From: Burkholderiaceae bacterium
GTDB taxonomy: Bacteria > Pseudomonadota > Gammaproteobacteria > Burkholderiales > Burkholderiaceae_D
NCBI GenBank assembly: GCA_004298905.1
Contig: SCTK01000006.1
Coordinates: forward strand, 124,001-188,000
Length of the DNA stretch: 64,000 nt
Direction: 5' to 3'
Below the pieces are notes generated by a model, which saw nothing but the letters and a program-made list of their open reading frames with translations, made no database searches and was not told where the DNA came from. Below, one piece after another: positions 37,139-44,969 of this stretch. Position numbers and translations under genes: made by a program. Each line of letters begins with the position of its first letter. Positions within the stretch are counted from its first letter, which is position 1.

Positions 37139-37596
37139 AAACAGAACTGCTCACCATCACCCGCAAGATCGAATTCGATGCCGGTCATCGCATCCCCGAT
37201 CACGGCAGCCAGTGCCGCAACATGCACGGCCATCGCTATGTGCTGGAAGCCACCGTCACCGGCGAAGTTCATCAGCGCGATGGCGATCCGGAAAACGGCA
37301 TGGTGACGGATTTCTCGTCACTGAAGCAACTGATGCTGGAGAGTGTGGGCAATCCCTGGGATCACGCCTTCCTCGTCTATCGCAACGACCGAGAAGTTTT
37401 GAACTTCCTGCACAGCCTGCCCGAACACAAAACCGTCGTGCTCGATGCCGTCCCCACCGCCGAAAACCTCGTGCGCATCGCCGCCGCACAACTCACGCAA
37501 GCCTTGCGCGAACGCTATGGCAACGCCGTCACGCTCGTGAATCTGCGCTTGTATGAAACGCCGAATTGCTGGGCGGATGTCCAACCCCAGCGTTGA
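37135..37596 (+). CDS. queD: 6-carboxy-5,6,7,8-tetrahydropterin synthase
   Basis: Second step of queuosine biosynthesis, acting before QueE. 153 aa from ATG 37135. Zinc-binding histidines are in EFDAGHRI and CRNMHGHRYVLE, the catalytic Cys in SQCRNMHG; WDHAFLVY and the C-terminal LRLYETPNCWADV complete the family pattern. Overlaps queE by four bases. Confidence 0.96.
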   Translation: MKTELLTITRKIEFDAGHRIPDHGSQCRNMHGHRYVLEATVTGEVHQRDGDPENGMVTDFSSLKQLMLESVGNPWDHAFLVYRNDREVLNFLHSLPEHKTVVLDAVPTAENLVRIAAAQLTQALRERYGNAVTLVNLRLYETPNCWADVQPQR

Positions 37597-37620
37597 CTGC
37601 AGAGTCCATACAAGGAAGGT

Positions 37621-38043
37621 TTAGGCGTCTGCTCTTCCGCTGTCTTGCGCTTCAATGAACGCCTTGCGAAAGCCCATGGGCTCGGCGATACCGGTGAGCG
37701 GGGCATGGGAACTGCCTGTACCTGAGACAATGAGTGTGCCGAAGTTGAAGAGCCGACCAAGCAACCCTTGCTCCACCTGAATGCTTTCAACTTTGTTCAA
37801 GTTGATCTCGACCGTCTGACGGCGAACGAAGCCATGTTTGACGATGACTCGTTTTGTCGTGACTGCCAGTTCCACCGATTTGTAGCGCACGTAGGCAATG
37901 CCCAGGAATATGAGGCCGAGCCCGAAAGCTGGGAGCAGCAGGACGCCGGCGGTAATGAGATGCCAAAGCGACCAAAGACTGATGTGACCGATGTGCACGA
38001 TCTTCTCGTCCTTGACCAACGCTTGTTCAACATAGCTGGACAT
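37621..38043 (-). CDS. Bacterial PH-domain membrane protein
   Basis: 140 aa. Residues about 20-52 are hydrophobic (ISLWSLWHLITAGVLLLPAFGLGLIFLGIAYV, two short helices), followed by a bacterial PH-like (YdbS/DUF304-type) domain: ELAVTTKRVIVKHGFVRRQTVEINLNKVESIQVEQGLLGRLFNFGTL. Function unknown; the family is membrane-associated. Convergent with queD and upstream of nothing on its strand, so probably monocistronic. Confidence 0.82.
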   Translation of the reverse strand: MSSYVEQALVKDEKIVHIGHISLWSLWHLITAGVLLLPAFGLGLIFLGIAYVRYKSVELAVTTKRVIVKHGFVRRQTVEINLNKVESIQVEQGLLGRLFNFGTLIVSGTGSSHAPLTGIAEPMGFRKAFIEAQDSGRADA

Positions 38044-38121
38044 TGAAACACCTCAGGGTTGGAAAGCAAAAATGTACGGACAGAAGATGATTTGCGGCAC
38101 CTAACTAAAAGCAGGCATCCC

Positions 38122-38562
38122 TTATTTGGTACGGTACTGGCAATCGGTCTTGGTGCAATTAGCATAGAGCGCGAGTGAATGCTCTTGCAAGGCGAAGCCG
38201 CGTTCCTTGGCGACCTTGTGCTGGCGCTTCTCGATTTCAGGATCGAAAAATTCTTCCACCCGGCCGCAAGTGAGGCACACGAGATGATCGTGATGCGTGC
38301 CTTCATTCAGCTCAAACACCGCCTTGCCGGTTTCAAAATGGCTGCGTGCCAGCAGACCGGCCTGCTCGAATTGAGTCAGCACACGGTAGACCGTGGCCAA
38401 CCCAACATCCATGTTTTCCTGCACCAGTTGGCGATACACGTCTTCCGCGCTCAGATGGCGTTGTGTGTTGTTCTTGAACAGCTCAAGAATCTTCAAACGC
38501 GGGCCGGTGGCTTTCAGGCCAATGCTTTTGAGGTCTTCCGGGTTGGGGGTTTGATGTGACAT
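38122..38562 (-). CDS. fur: Ferric uptake regulator
   Basis: Iron-responsive repressor. 146 aa from ATG 38562. N-terminal winged helix ([49 protein letters not shown]) and C-terminal metal/dimer domain with [20 protein letters not shown] and a CX4C-type terminal pair ([11 protein letters not shown]). Divergent from bamE across 104 bases, the common arrangement in betaproteobacteria; the shared region is a likely place for autoregulation. Confidence 0.97.
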   Translation of the reverse strand: MSHQTPNPEDLKSIGLKATGPRLKILELFKNNTQRHLSAEDVYRQLVQENMDVGLATVYRVLTQFEQAGLLARSHFETGKAVFELNEGTHHDHLVCLTCGRVEEFFDPEIEKRQHKVAKERGFALQEHSLALYANCTKTDCQYRTK

Positions 38563-38666
38563 GTCAAGCTCACTGCCCGCAGCGCGGGTCGATTGAATTG
38601 GCTTATGATATAGCGTTTTTGCGCGCCGCTGCGCAGGCACCGAGAAAAATCTACCCAAGAATCCCT

Positions 38667-39578
38667 ATGAAAAATATCGTTAAGAGATCCCGGCTTGTTG
38701 TCTGCCTGGGGGTGTTCGCGCTGGTCTTGAGCGGCTGCGAAAGCCTGAACAGTTACGTGCCCAATTTCATCGCGCCGCACAAGGTGGAAATCCAGCAGGG
38801 CAATGTCGTGACGCCGGAACAAGTGTCCCACTTGCAGCCCGGCATGACGCGTGACCAAGTGCGGTTTTTGCTCGGCACACCCCTGCTCTCGGATATCTTT
38901 CACACCAACCGCTGGGATTACTTGTTCCGGCTGAAAAAATCGGATGGCAGTCTGGAAGAATACAAGCTGACGGTGTTCTTCGATGAAAATCGTTTGCGCA
39001 ATTACACGACCACGCTATCGGTTCCTAAAGCCGAGGCGGCTGACAATGCTGCCGACAATACTGCTAACGACGCCCCCGCTGCCGACACTGCCGCACCCGC
39101 CATAGAGGCCACTCCGGCGCCTGTCGCTGTCGCCCCTGTCGACGCATCCAGTCCACCCAGCGCAGCAAACACTACCACTGCAGCCGCACAAGACCCGGCA
39201 CCGCAGGCGCCTGCAACCCCAAGCTTTGATGCGGTGGCAGAAGAAACCGCCGTGCGCACTGTGATTGAGAGCTGGCGCGCGGCCTGGTCGGGTCAGGATG
39301 TCAAAACGTATCTGAGCCACTACGCCCGCAGCTTCAAGCCCCAGGACGTGACGCGCAGTGTTTGGCAAGTGCATCGCAAGATTGCGCTGACCGCGCCGAA
39401 AACCATCACGGTCACGCTGGACGAAATCGAGATCAACGTGGCCGATGCCGGTCACGCCAGCGCGCAATTCCGGCAGGATTATCGATCCGACCGCCTGACC
39501 GAAGCGGGCCGCAAAACCCTGACGCTGGTCAAGGAAGACGGCCAGTGGAAAATCGCCCGCGAACAGTTCAGTAAATAA
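38667..39578 (+). CDS. bamE: Outer membrane assembly lipoprotein BamE fused to a C-terminal Cds6/NTF2-like domain
   Basis: BamE helps the BAM complex insert outer-membrane barrels. 303 aa, well above the 110-180 usual for BamE. Lipobox LSGC with Cys24; BamE/SmpA domain about 25-118 (TPEQVSHLQPGMTRDQVRFLLGTPLL, NRWDYLFRL); an Ala/Pro/Asp linker 119-187; and a C-terminal domain 188-303 (VRTVIESWRAAWSGQDVKTYLSHY, FRQDYRSDRLTEAGRKTLTL, GQWKIAREQF) that resembles the NTF2-like domain found at the end of Cds6-type L,D-transpeptidases. The fusion is continuous in one frame. dapB follows nine bases later. Lipoprotein facing the periplasm. Confidence 0.9.
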   Translation: MKNIVKRSRLVVCLGVFALVLSGCESLNSYVPNFIAPHKVEIQQGNVVTPEQVSHLQPGMTRDQVRFLLGTPLLSDIFHTNRWDYLFRLKKSDGSLEEYKLTVFFDENRLRNYTTTLSVPKAEAADNAADNTANDAPAADTAAPAIEATPAPVAVAPVDASSPPSAANTTTAAAQDPAPQAPATPSFDAVAEETAVRTVIESWRAAWSGQDVKTYLSHYARSFKPQDVTRSVWQVHRKIALTAPKTITVTLDEIEINVADAGHASAQFRQDYRSDRLTEAGRKTLTLVKEDGQWKIAREQFSK

Positions 39579-39587
39579 TCTTCAGCC

Positions 39588-40394
39588 ATGTCAAAAATGA
39601 AAATTGCAATTGCCGGGGCCAGCGGCCGCATGGGCCACATGCTGGTTGAAGCGGTGTTGAACCACCCCGAGGCGCAACTGGCGGGCGCGCTGGACATCCC
39701 CGGCAGCCCGGCGCTGGGACGCGATGCGGCGGACTTCATGGGTCAACGCAGTGGCGTCACCATCACTGCCGATCTGGATGCCGGTTTGCGCGATGCTGAG
39801 TATCTGATCGACTTCACACGCCCCGAAGGCACGCTGAAACATCTCGATGCCTGCGTGGCCAAAGGCGTCAAGTTGATTATCGGCACCACCGGTTTCGACG
39901 ACGCTGGTAAGGCGGCAATTGCCGCCGCCGCGCAAAAAATCGGCATTGTCTTTGCACCCAACATGAGCGTGGGCGTGAACGCGGTGTTCAAGTTGCTGGA
40001 TGTCGCGGCGCGCATTTTGAATCAAGGCTACGACATCGAAATCATCGAAGCCCATCACCGGCACAAAGTCGATGCGCCTTCCGGCACCGCGCTCGGCATG
40101 GGACAGGTGGTCGCCAATGCCCTGGGGCGCGACCTCAAGCAATGCGCCGTCTATGGCCGTGAAGGCGTCACCGGCGAACGTGACCCGTCGACCATCGGCT
40201 TTGCCACCGTGCGCGGCGGCGACGTGGTGGGCGACCACACGGTCTTGTTTGCCGGCATCGGCGAACGCATCGAGATCACCCACAAATCCAGCAGCCGCAT
40301 GACCTACGCTAATGGCTCGCTGCGCGCCGCCGCTTTTCTGCGTGACAAGCCGCATGGTCTGTTCGACATGCAGGATGTGCTGGGCTTGAAATAA
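39588..40394 (+). CDS. dapB: 4-hydroxy-tetrahydrodipicolinate reductase
   Basis: Lysine/diaminopimelate biosynthesis, reducing HTPA with NAD(P)H. 268 aa. Nucleotide-binding [10 protein letters not shown]; the substrate signature [22 protein letters not shown] with catalytic His and Lys. Starts nine bases after the bamE stop. Confidence 0.97.
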   Translation: MSKMKIAIAGASGRMGHMLVEAVLNHPEAQLAGALDIPGSPALGRDAADFMGQRSGVTITADLDAGLRDAEYLIDFTRPEGTLKHLDACVAKGVKLIIGTTGFDDAGKAAIAAAAQKIGIVFAPNMSVGVNAVFKLLDVAARILNQGYDIEIIEAHHRHKVDAPSGTALGMGQVVANALGRDLKQCAVYGREGVTGERDPSTIGFATVRGGDVVGDHTVLFAGIGERIEITHKSSSRMTYANGSLRAAAFLRDKPHGLFDMQDVLGLK

Positions 40395-40412
40395 CTTTTC
40401 ATCACGACGATC

Positions 40413-41096
40413 ATGGATCAACCTCTCGGCCTGATGCATTTCTGGAGCAACGGTGATGGCGTCATTCACGCCGTCGCCTATCTGCTGTTGCTGATGTCGA
40501 TTGCCAGCTGGTACTGGATTTTTCTCAAGTCCTGGAACCTGTGGCAAGCACGCCGTGCGGCGTTGACGGCATTGCCGCAATTCTGGGGCGCGCCCAGTCT
40601 GGAAGATGCAACCGCTCAACTACAAACCGCCGATAGCGAAAAACTGTTCGCCCCGCTCGCCGCCGTCGCTCTGCAAGCCGCGCAGCGCCCGCCGGAAAAC
40701 AACAGCCTCAACGCCAAGGTGGATCCTTCCGATCTGATTACCCGCAGCCTGCGCCAGCAAATCAGCCGCGCCGCGGCACAACTGGAATCGGGCATGACGC
40801 TGCTCGCTTCAGTCGGCAGCACTGCGCCTTTTGTTGGCTTGTTCGGCACGGTGTGGGGCATCTACCATGCGCTGCTGAATATCGCCGGCGCCGGACAGAT
40901 TGCCATTGACCGCGTGGCGGGTCCGGTGGGCGAAGCGTTGATCATGACGGCCCTGGGTCTGGCCGTTGCGATCCCCGCCGTACTCGCCTACAACGCCTTT
41001 GCACGCGGGCAGCGCCTGCTCTTGGCCGAGCTCGATGGCTTTGCCCATGATCTGCACGCGACGCTGACCACTGGCAGCCGCGTCAACGTGCAATAG
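40413..41096 (+). CDS. MotA/TolQ/ExbB proton channel family protein (second copy)
   Basis: 227 aa inner-membrane protein of the ExbB/TolQ type. TM1 is VAYLLLLMSIASWYWIFL; the loop carries the family region ITRSLRQQISRAAAQLESGMTLLASVGSTAPFVGLFGTVWGIYHAL; the last helix is GEALIMTALGLAVAIPAVLAYNAF. Paired with an ExbD 16 bases downstream. It differs strongly from the exbB at 26 kb, so the two pairs are not recent duplicates. The fur-bamE-dapB-exbB-exbD order is common in betaproteobacteria. Confidence 0.93.
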   Translation: MDQPLGLMHFWSNGDGVIHAVAYLLLLMSIASWYWIFLKSWNLWQARRAALTALPQFWGAPSLEDATAQLQTADSEKLFAPLAAVALQAAQRPPENNSLNAKVDPSDLITRSLRQQISRAAAQLESGMTLLASVGSTAPFVGLFGTVWGIYHALLNIAGAGQIAIDRVAGPVGEALIMTALGLAVAIPAVLAYNAFARGQRLLLAELDGFAHDLHATLTTGSRVNVQ

Positions 41097-41112
41097 CCTC
41101 GGAAAACACGAC

Positions 41113-41544
41113 ATGCCTTTCGGCGGATTCGACCAAAACCAGCATCAAGCACCCATCGCGGAAATCAACACAACGCCGCTGGTCGATGTGATGCTGGTGT
41201 TGCTGGTGATCTTCATCATCACCGCACCTTTGCTGACCAGTGCCCTCAAACTCGATTTACCTAAAGCGGACGCGCCTGCCAGCGGCGCAGCACCCGACAT
41301 CATCACACTGGCGATCGACCGCGACAATACGCTGTTCTGGAACGACGAGAAAATCGACGCGGCACAACTCAAGGCGCGCTTGCAAACTGCCGCACAGCAA
41401 AGCACAGCGCCAGAACTGCATTTGCGCGCTGACAAAAACACCCGCTACGAGACCATCGCCCAAATCATCGCCACCGCACAGCAAGCCGGCCTGCAAAAAA
41501 TCGGGTTTGTGACGGAAGCCCCCGGCCGAAACCCTCGCCCCTGA
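41113..41544 (+). CDS. ExbD/TolR family protein (second copy)
   Basis: 143 aa with one N-terminal membrane helix (INTTPLVDVMLVLLVIFIITAPLL) that contains the essential Asp in PLVDV, then a periplasmic domain. Partner of the ExbB-like protein just upstream. Two TonB-dependent receptors occur in the window but no TonB. Confidence 0.94.
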   Translation: MPFGGFDQNQHQAPIAEINTTPLVDVMLVLLVIFIITAPLLTSALKLDLPKADAPASGAAPDIITLAIDRDNTLFWNDEKIDAAQLKARLQTAAQQSTAPELHLRADKNTRYETIAQIIATAQQAGLQKIGFVTEAPGRNPRP

Positions 41545-41681
41545 AAAGCGTGAACGCGGCAGATTTGGTCTGTTAGCTCAGATACAACCGTTCGACATGA
41601 GCGAAACTTCCCCTTATAAAAGGTTGGACCTCGCGTTCAGGCCCTAATCTTCGAACGCTATGTCGATGGACGATTTTCGCC

Positions 41682-42236
41682 TTACATGAAAAGTAGTGCC
41701 ACTGTCATAGCGGCAGCAGGCAGGGATACAGTCAAGCTCGCTTGCAGTATCAAAAAACAGAAAGCGACAATGTCAGAGGTACATGGAGTGAGTTTCTCCA
41801 TGGGTGCTGAATCTGCCCGAATCTCACTAAGGGGCATTTGAAGAAACTCACATGTCGTTTCTGTTCTATAGAGGCTGCGTCCCCTACGACCCCTCAGAAA
41901 CGCCCGCCATATGGCGCGCGGCGACCAACAAATACCAACCACAACCAACGGAAGGCAAAATAAAGTCGCTGCAGGATGAGGAAAGCGGCCTGCGGCAAAT
42001 TCCCATGTGGCCATTTGAAATTCGCCTCGCATCGAACAGGGATAGCCGGTCAAAATATGATGGAGATCGTGCCGCATGATCGCTTCACGTCGCCAGCCGA
42101 AATTCGGTAAGGTTAGCGTGACGCGACCTACTCGACAGATCCAGACAGGCGAAGTGGCATATGCAGGATCTAGGCCGTTCGCTTTCCGGAATTTTTCCAG
42201 CGCGTCGCCAACACTGATTTCACAGTCTTGCTGCAT
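41682..42236 (-). CDS. Membrane protein with Coq4-type HDxxH-x11-E motif
   Basis: 184 aa. The central segment RHDLHHILTGYPCSMRGE has exactly the HDxxH(x11)E metal-binding pattern of Coq4 ubiquinone-biosynthesis proteins, followed by FQMATWEFAAGRFP. Two hydrophobic stretches come after it (TLFCLPLVVVGICW and IVAFCFLILQASLTVSLPAA), giving a C-terminal membrane anchor. Overall length is shorter than Coq4 and similarity outside the motif is weak, so a ubiquinone role is not claimed. The ATG lies two bases after the desaturase stop: last gene of the ArsR-GbsR-desaturase operon. Base composition is lower in GC than the core genes. Confidence 0.6.
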   Translation of the reverse strand: MQQDCEISVGDALEKFRKANGLDPAYATSPVWICRVGRVTLTLPNFGWRREAIMRHDLHHILTGYPCSMRGEFQMATWEFAAGRFPHPAATLFCLPLVVVGICWSPRAIWRAFLRGRRGRSLYRTETTCEFLQMPLSEIRADSAPMEKLTPCTSDIVAFCFLILQASLTVSLPAAAMTVALLFM

Positions 42237-42238
42237 GA

Positions 42239-43219
42239 TTAAATTCTGTTGCAGGTCATCTCAGCTTGGCCGGGAGCAGCGACCGAAAGAGCGCGTGCCG
42301 TGACCGGGCTGATTCCTGCACGCGGCGGCAGGTTCGCCGGTACGTTAACGTTCCAAGCCAGACCGACAGCCTCAAGCAATTGAACGAACCGCCATCCGAG
42401 ATCGATTTGCCCAGGGTAGAGTCCGTGTCGAGCCGAGGCGGGGAATGCATGGTGATTGCTGTGCCAGCTTTCACCCATAGTGGGAATTGCCATGATCGGC
42501 ACGTTATGCGCCTGAATCACGGCGCCATCGACTAACCAGTCCTGCGGCCCTCTGGTGTGCGCAAAATAAGAAATAAACCAATGCATAGTCGTACAGGCTG
42601 CCACGCGCACAAATACGCCCCAGGCTAACCATGGCATGCCTCCCAACAAAAAGAGGCAAATGCCGATCGGAATCTGGTGAAGCATCCAGGTTCGATCAAG
42701 GAAGCGGTAGAAAGGATCGTCGCCGATTCCGGGTCCTGGATCGAAACCGGGCGGGTGCACCAACTTCAGTTTCCCATGCAGATAAACAATTCCATCGATC
42801 CACATGGCCTTTCCATGTCTGAGAAAAACGTGGCAATCCGGTTGCCGTTGCGCCCAGTCACGGCTGTCGTGAAGCCGAATGGTCCACAGAGGCCCTCCCA
42901 TGCCGACCACGGTGCCGAACCAAACCAAGGTGCGCTCGACCCACTTCGGGCATTCAAAACTGCGATGAATGAGACGACGATGGAACCCAACGGAATGGCC
43001 GGCACATAGAGTGATGGCAGACGCTGTCAGAAACACCGCGACGGCACCCCAACTGAAATGGAGCGTCCCAAAAACCACTGCGCCAACCAGCATCCCGCCA
43101 TTCCAAATTGAGCGCAGCGGGTCCCAAACTACGCGTCCCTCAACCGCGCTTGCAGTATCCAAATTGGTGAGCGAGTTGACTTTGTAATGATCAATCGTAT
43201 TTTGCATCTTGTTGCTCAT
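42239..43219 (-). CDS. Membrane fatty acid desaturase (acyl desaturase)
   Basis: Diiron integral-membrane enzyme that introduces a double bond into acyl chains. 326 aa. Histidine clusters: GHSVGFHRRLIHRS (His75, His80, His85), RLHDSRDWAQRQPDCH (His117, His130) and GESWHSNHHAFP (HxxHH) near the C terminus. Hydrophobic segments lie around 41-70, 95-115 and 180-210. The start ATG overlaps the stop of a GbsR/MarR-like regulator gene (ATGA), and a Coq4-motif gene follows after two bases. Regulation by the adjacent regulator is likely, in the manner of membrane-fluidity control. Confidence 0.9.
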   Translation of the reverse strand: MSNKMQNTIDHYKVNSLTNLDTASAVEGRVVWDPLRSIWNGGMLVGAVVFGTLHFSWGAVAVFLTASAITLCAGHSVGFHRRLIHRSFECPKWVERTLVWFGTVVGMGGPLWTIRLHDSRDWAQRQPDCHVFLRHGKAMWIDGIVYLHGKLKLVHPPGFDPGPGIGDDPFYRFLDRTWMLHQIPIGICLFLLGGMPWLAWGVFVRVAACTTMHWFISYFAHTRGPQDWLVDGAVIQAHNVPIMAIPTMGESWHSNHHAFPASARHGLYPGQIDLGWRFVQLLEAVGLAWNVNVPANLPPRAGISPVTARALSVAAPGQAEMTCNRI

Positions 43220-43755
43220 GGTCTCCCTCCTTTAGTCATGCCTAACACCCGATCAGCGAATCGGGCTACCCTGGTTGATGTATCAACGATCCCGCGCAAC
43301 AGCTGGGGTGATAATCGTTGCATCTGCTTATCGAGTGCAGCGAGATTTTCAACCAGGGCCAGCATTTTCCACATCTGTACGGCTGAAACATGGTTGGCTG
43401 CCTTGTCTCTTAAAGCGTCGCGATGGCAGTCACGCAACGTGGCAAGTGCCGGGGATAGTTCGCGTCGACGGCGCTCTTCGAGTCCAGTTGCCAGCATGTC
43501 CCAAGGGTCGTCGCTGGTTCGCCAGTCAGATGGCTGTATACGCTCGGCCATCTGAAAATCGACGAGGAAAGCCAGGGCATCTGCCAACTGGAGTTCGTTC
43601 AGTACCAGTGCCTCTGCAATGGTCTTTTCAGAAGTCGGACGTGCCTCGATATAGAGATACGCGTGGACCCTGCAGGCATCCGAGGGAAGACCCCACCGAG
43701 CGCCAAGCTCACCAAAATAATCCACAAAGCGTTGCATGGCATTACTTGCAAGCAT
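43216..43755 (-). CDS. GbsR/MarR-like winged-helix regulator
   Basis: 179 aa. The N-terminal RFVDYFGELGARWGLPSDACRVHAYLYIEARPTSEKTIAEAL matches the GbsR group (COG1510) of MarR-related regulators, with a winged helix about residues 20-95 and an alpha-helical C terminus (KMLALVENLAALDKQMQRL). Ligand unknown. Lies between an ArsR-type gene (35-base gap) and the desaturase gene (four-base overlap), so it is the likely regulator of lipid desaturation here. Confidence 0.75.
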   Translation of the reverse strand: MLASNAMQRFVDYFGELGARWGLPSDACRVHAYLYIEARPTSEKTIAEALVLNELQLADALAFLVDFQMAERIQPSDWRTSDDPWDMLATGLEERRRRELSPALATLRDCHRDALRDKAANHVSAVQMWKMLALVENLAALDKQMQRLSPQLLRGIVDTSTRVARFADRVLGMTKGGRP

Positions 43756-43790
43756 AAGAGGTTCCTCGTTTCGATAATTTTTGATCGGAT

Positions 43791-44123
43791 TTATTTAGTT
43801 GCTGTACGGTTCTGAGATTTTCTTGTTTTGGCTATGAGCGCACTTTCTTTTTTCAACGGACGGCTCACCGGGCAAAAGTTCGCAAGAAAAGTATGCAGGG
43901 TATTGGTGAGGCTCTCTTGTACCAAGCTGTAGTGGACGTATTGGCCTCTTTTTTCGCTGGTGACCAACCCGGCATTTTCGAGGACTTTAAGGTGCTTGGT
44001 GAGTGCCGGTTTGCTCATTTCAAACCGCTCCGAGATCTCACCTGCCGTCATTGATGTTTTAGAGAGATAGGCAAGAATTCTGCGACGCGGGGTCGATGCT
44101 AGCGCTTCAAATATTTTTTCCAT
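43791..44123 (-). CDS. ArsR-family winged-helix repressor
   Basis: 110 aa from ATG 44123 (MEKIFEALASTPRRRIL). Typical ArsR DNA-binding domain: ILAYLSKTSMTAGEISERFEMSKPALTKHLKVLENAGLVTSEKRGQYVHYSL. It lacks the metal-binding CxCxxC motif near the recognition helix, and belongs to the SdpR/YczG-like non-metal subgroup by appearance. The basic C-terminal tail contains one Cys. First gene of the minus-strand operon with GbsR-like, desaturase and Coq4-motif genes; divergent from the DUF4166 gene. Confidence 0.88.
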   Translation of the reverse strand: MEKIFEALASTPRRRILAYLSKTSMTAGEISERFEMSKPALTKHLKVLENAGLVTSEKRGQYVHYSLVQESLTNTLHTFLANFCPVSRPLKKESALIAKTRKSQNRTATK

Positions 44124-44140
44124 GACGGAAATCAAATTTA

Positions 44141-44173
44141 GCTAATTAGTTAATTACCGTATGGTACAGTACC
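44141..44173. promoter_or_regulatory. Candidate operators between ArsR and DUF4166 genes
   Basis: AT-rich segment with CTAATTAG (perfect 8-base palindrome, 44142-44149) and GGTACAGTACC (perfect inverted repeat around one base, 44163-44173). Both lie in the short divergent promoter region and could bind the ArsR-type or GbsR-type repressor. Confidence 0.4.
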
Positions 44174-44209
44174 GCAAAGAGGTTTTCCACTGTTTTTCGC
44201 GGAGCGCGT

Positions 44210-44722
44210 ATAAATGTATTTGTCGAACACTTGGGTGAAAATTATGCGACCCTTGACGCGCTCGTCAAGAAAGCGCATGTGGGTGAGATTACGCTCACAG
44301 GTTCGGTCTCGGTGTCTCGGGGTAATGCAATGGCGCAGTTGTTGTGCACCGTGTTGTGCATGCCGCCAAGCGCAGCATCGGTGCCACTGACTGTCCGAGG
44401 TAGTCACTGTTCCGACAAAATGTTGTGGGCACGCGATTTTGGTGGGGTGAAAATGACCAGTTGTTTCGTCAAGGATGGCGATTTTCTGGTTGAACAAATG
44501 GGACCGATAAAACTTTGGCTCAAACTGACATCGGAAAATGGCACATTGCGATACAAGCTGATGAAAGCAAGTTGTCTGGGCTTTACCTTGCTAAAAAGAT
44601 TCAGTCCAACGCTTGAAGCCTTCGAATCAGAAGATTCCGGTTTTTATGTTTTTGGCGTACGTATCAGCTTGCCGCTGATTGGAAAACTCATTGAATACCA
44701 GGGCAAGCTGGTGCTTGGTTAG
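44210..44722 (+). CDS. DUF4166 domain protein, start codon uncertain
   Basis: The frame matches the DUF4166 domain: VFVEHLGENYATLDALVKKAH at the N-terminal side, then GSVSVSRGNAMAQLLCTVLCMPP, WARDFGGVKMTSC, KLTSENGTLRYKLMKASCLG and PLIGKLIEYQGKLVLG. Family similarity begins before the first usable start (TTG 44231). A GGAG at 44201-44204 is followed after five bases by ATA at 44210, so the original start may have been mutated, or ATA/TTG is used. An ATG at 44214 is in the wrong frame. Function of DUF4166 unknown; it is often joined to short-chain reductases. GC content is visibly lower than in the core genes. Divergent from the ArsR-led operon. Confidence 0.65.
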   Translation: MNVFVEHLGENYATLDALVKKAHVGEITLTGSVSVSRGNAMAQLLCTVLCMPPSAASVPLTVRGSHCSDKMLWARDFGGVKMTSCFVKDGDFLVEQMGPIKLWLKLTSENGTLRYKLMKASCLGFTLLKRFSPTLEAFESEDSGFYVFGVRISLPLIGKLIEYQGKLVLG

Positions 44723-44969
44723 ACCTTCCCTTGAGTGTCGATACGCCCTGATATCAGGTCCAATCCCAACTCAGCGCCGCACAGCGTTCGCAGATGCACG
44801 AAAATAAAGTACCGGAGTTAAATTTTCCAGAAACAAATCGACGGCACCTTTGACCCGCCTTGCGGTGTTTGAAGCCGCTGGGTTACTGCCTGCGTATACG
44901 ATCTTGCGCTCGCTTCAGCGGGCAGAAAATCGGAATCCCCTTGTGGGTGCAGAAACGACGAATCAAACC

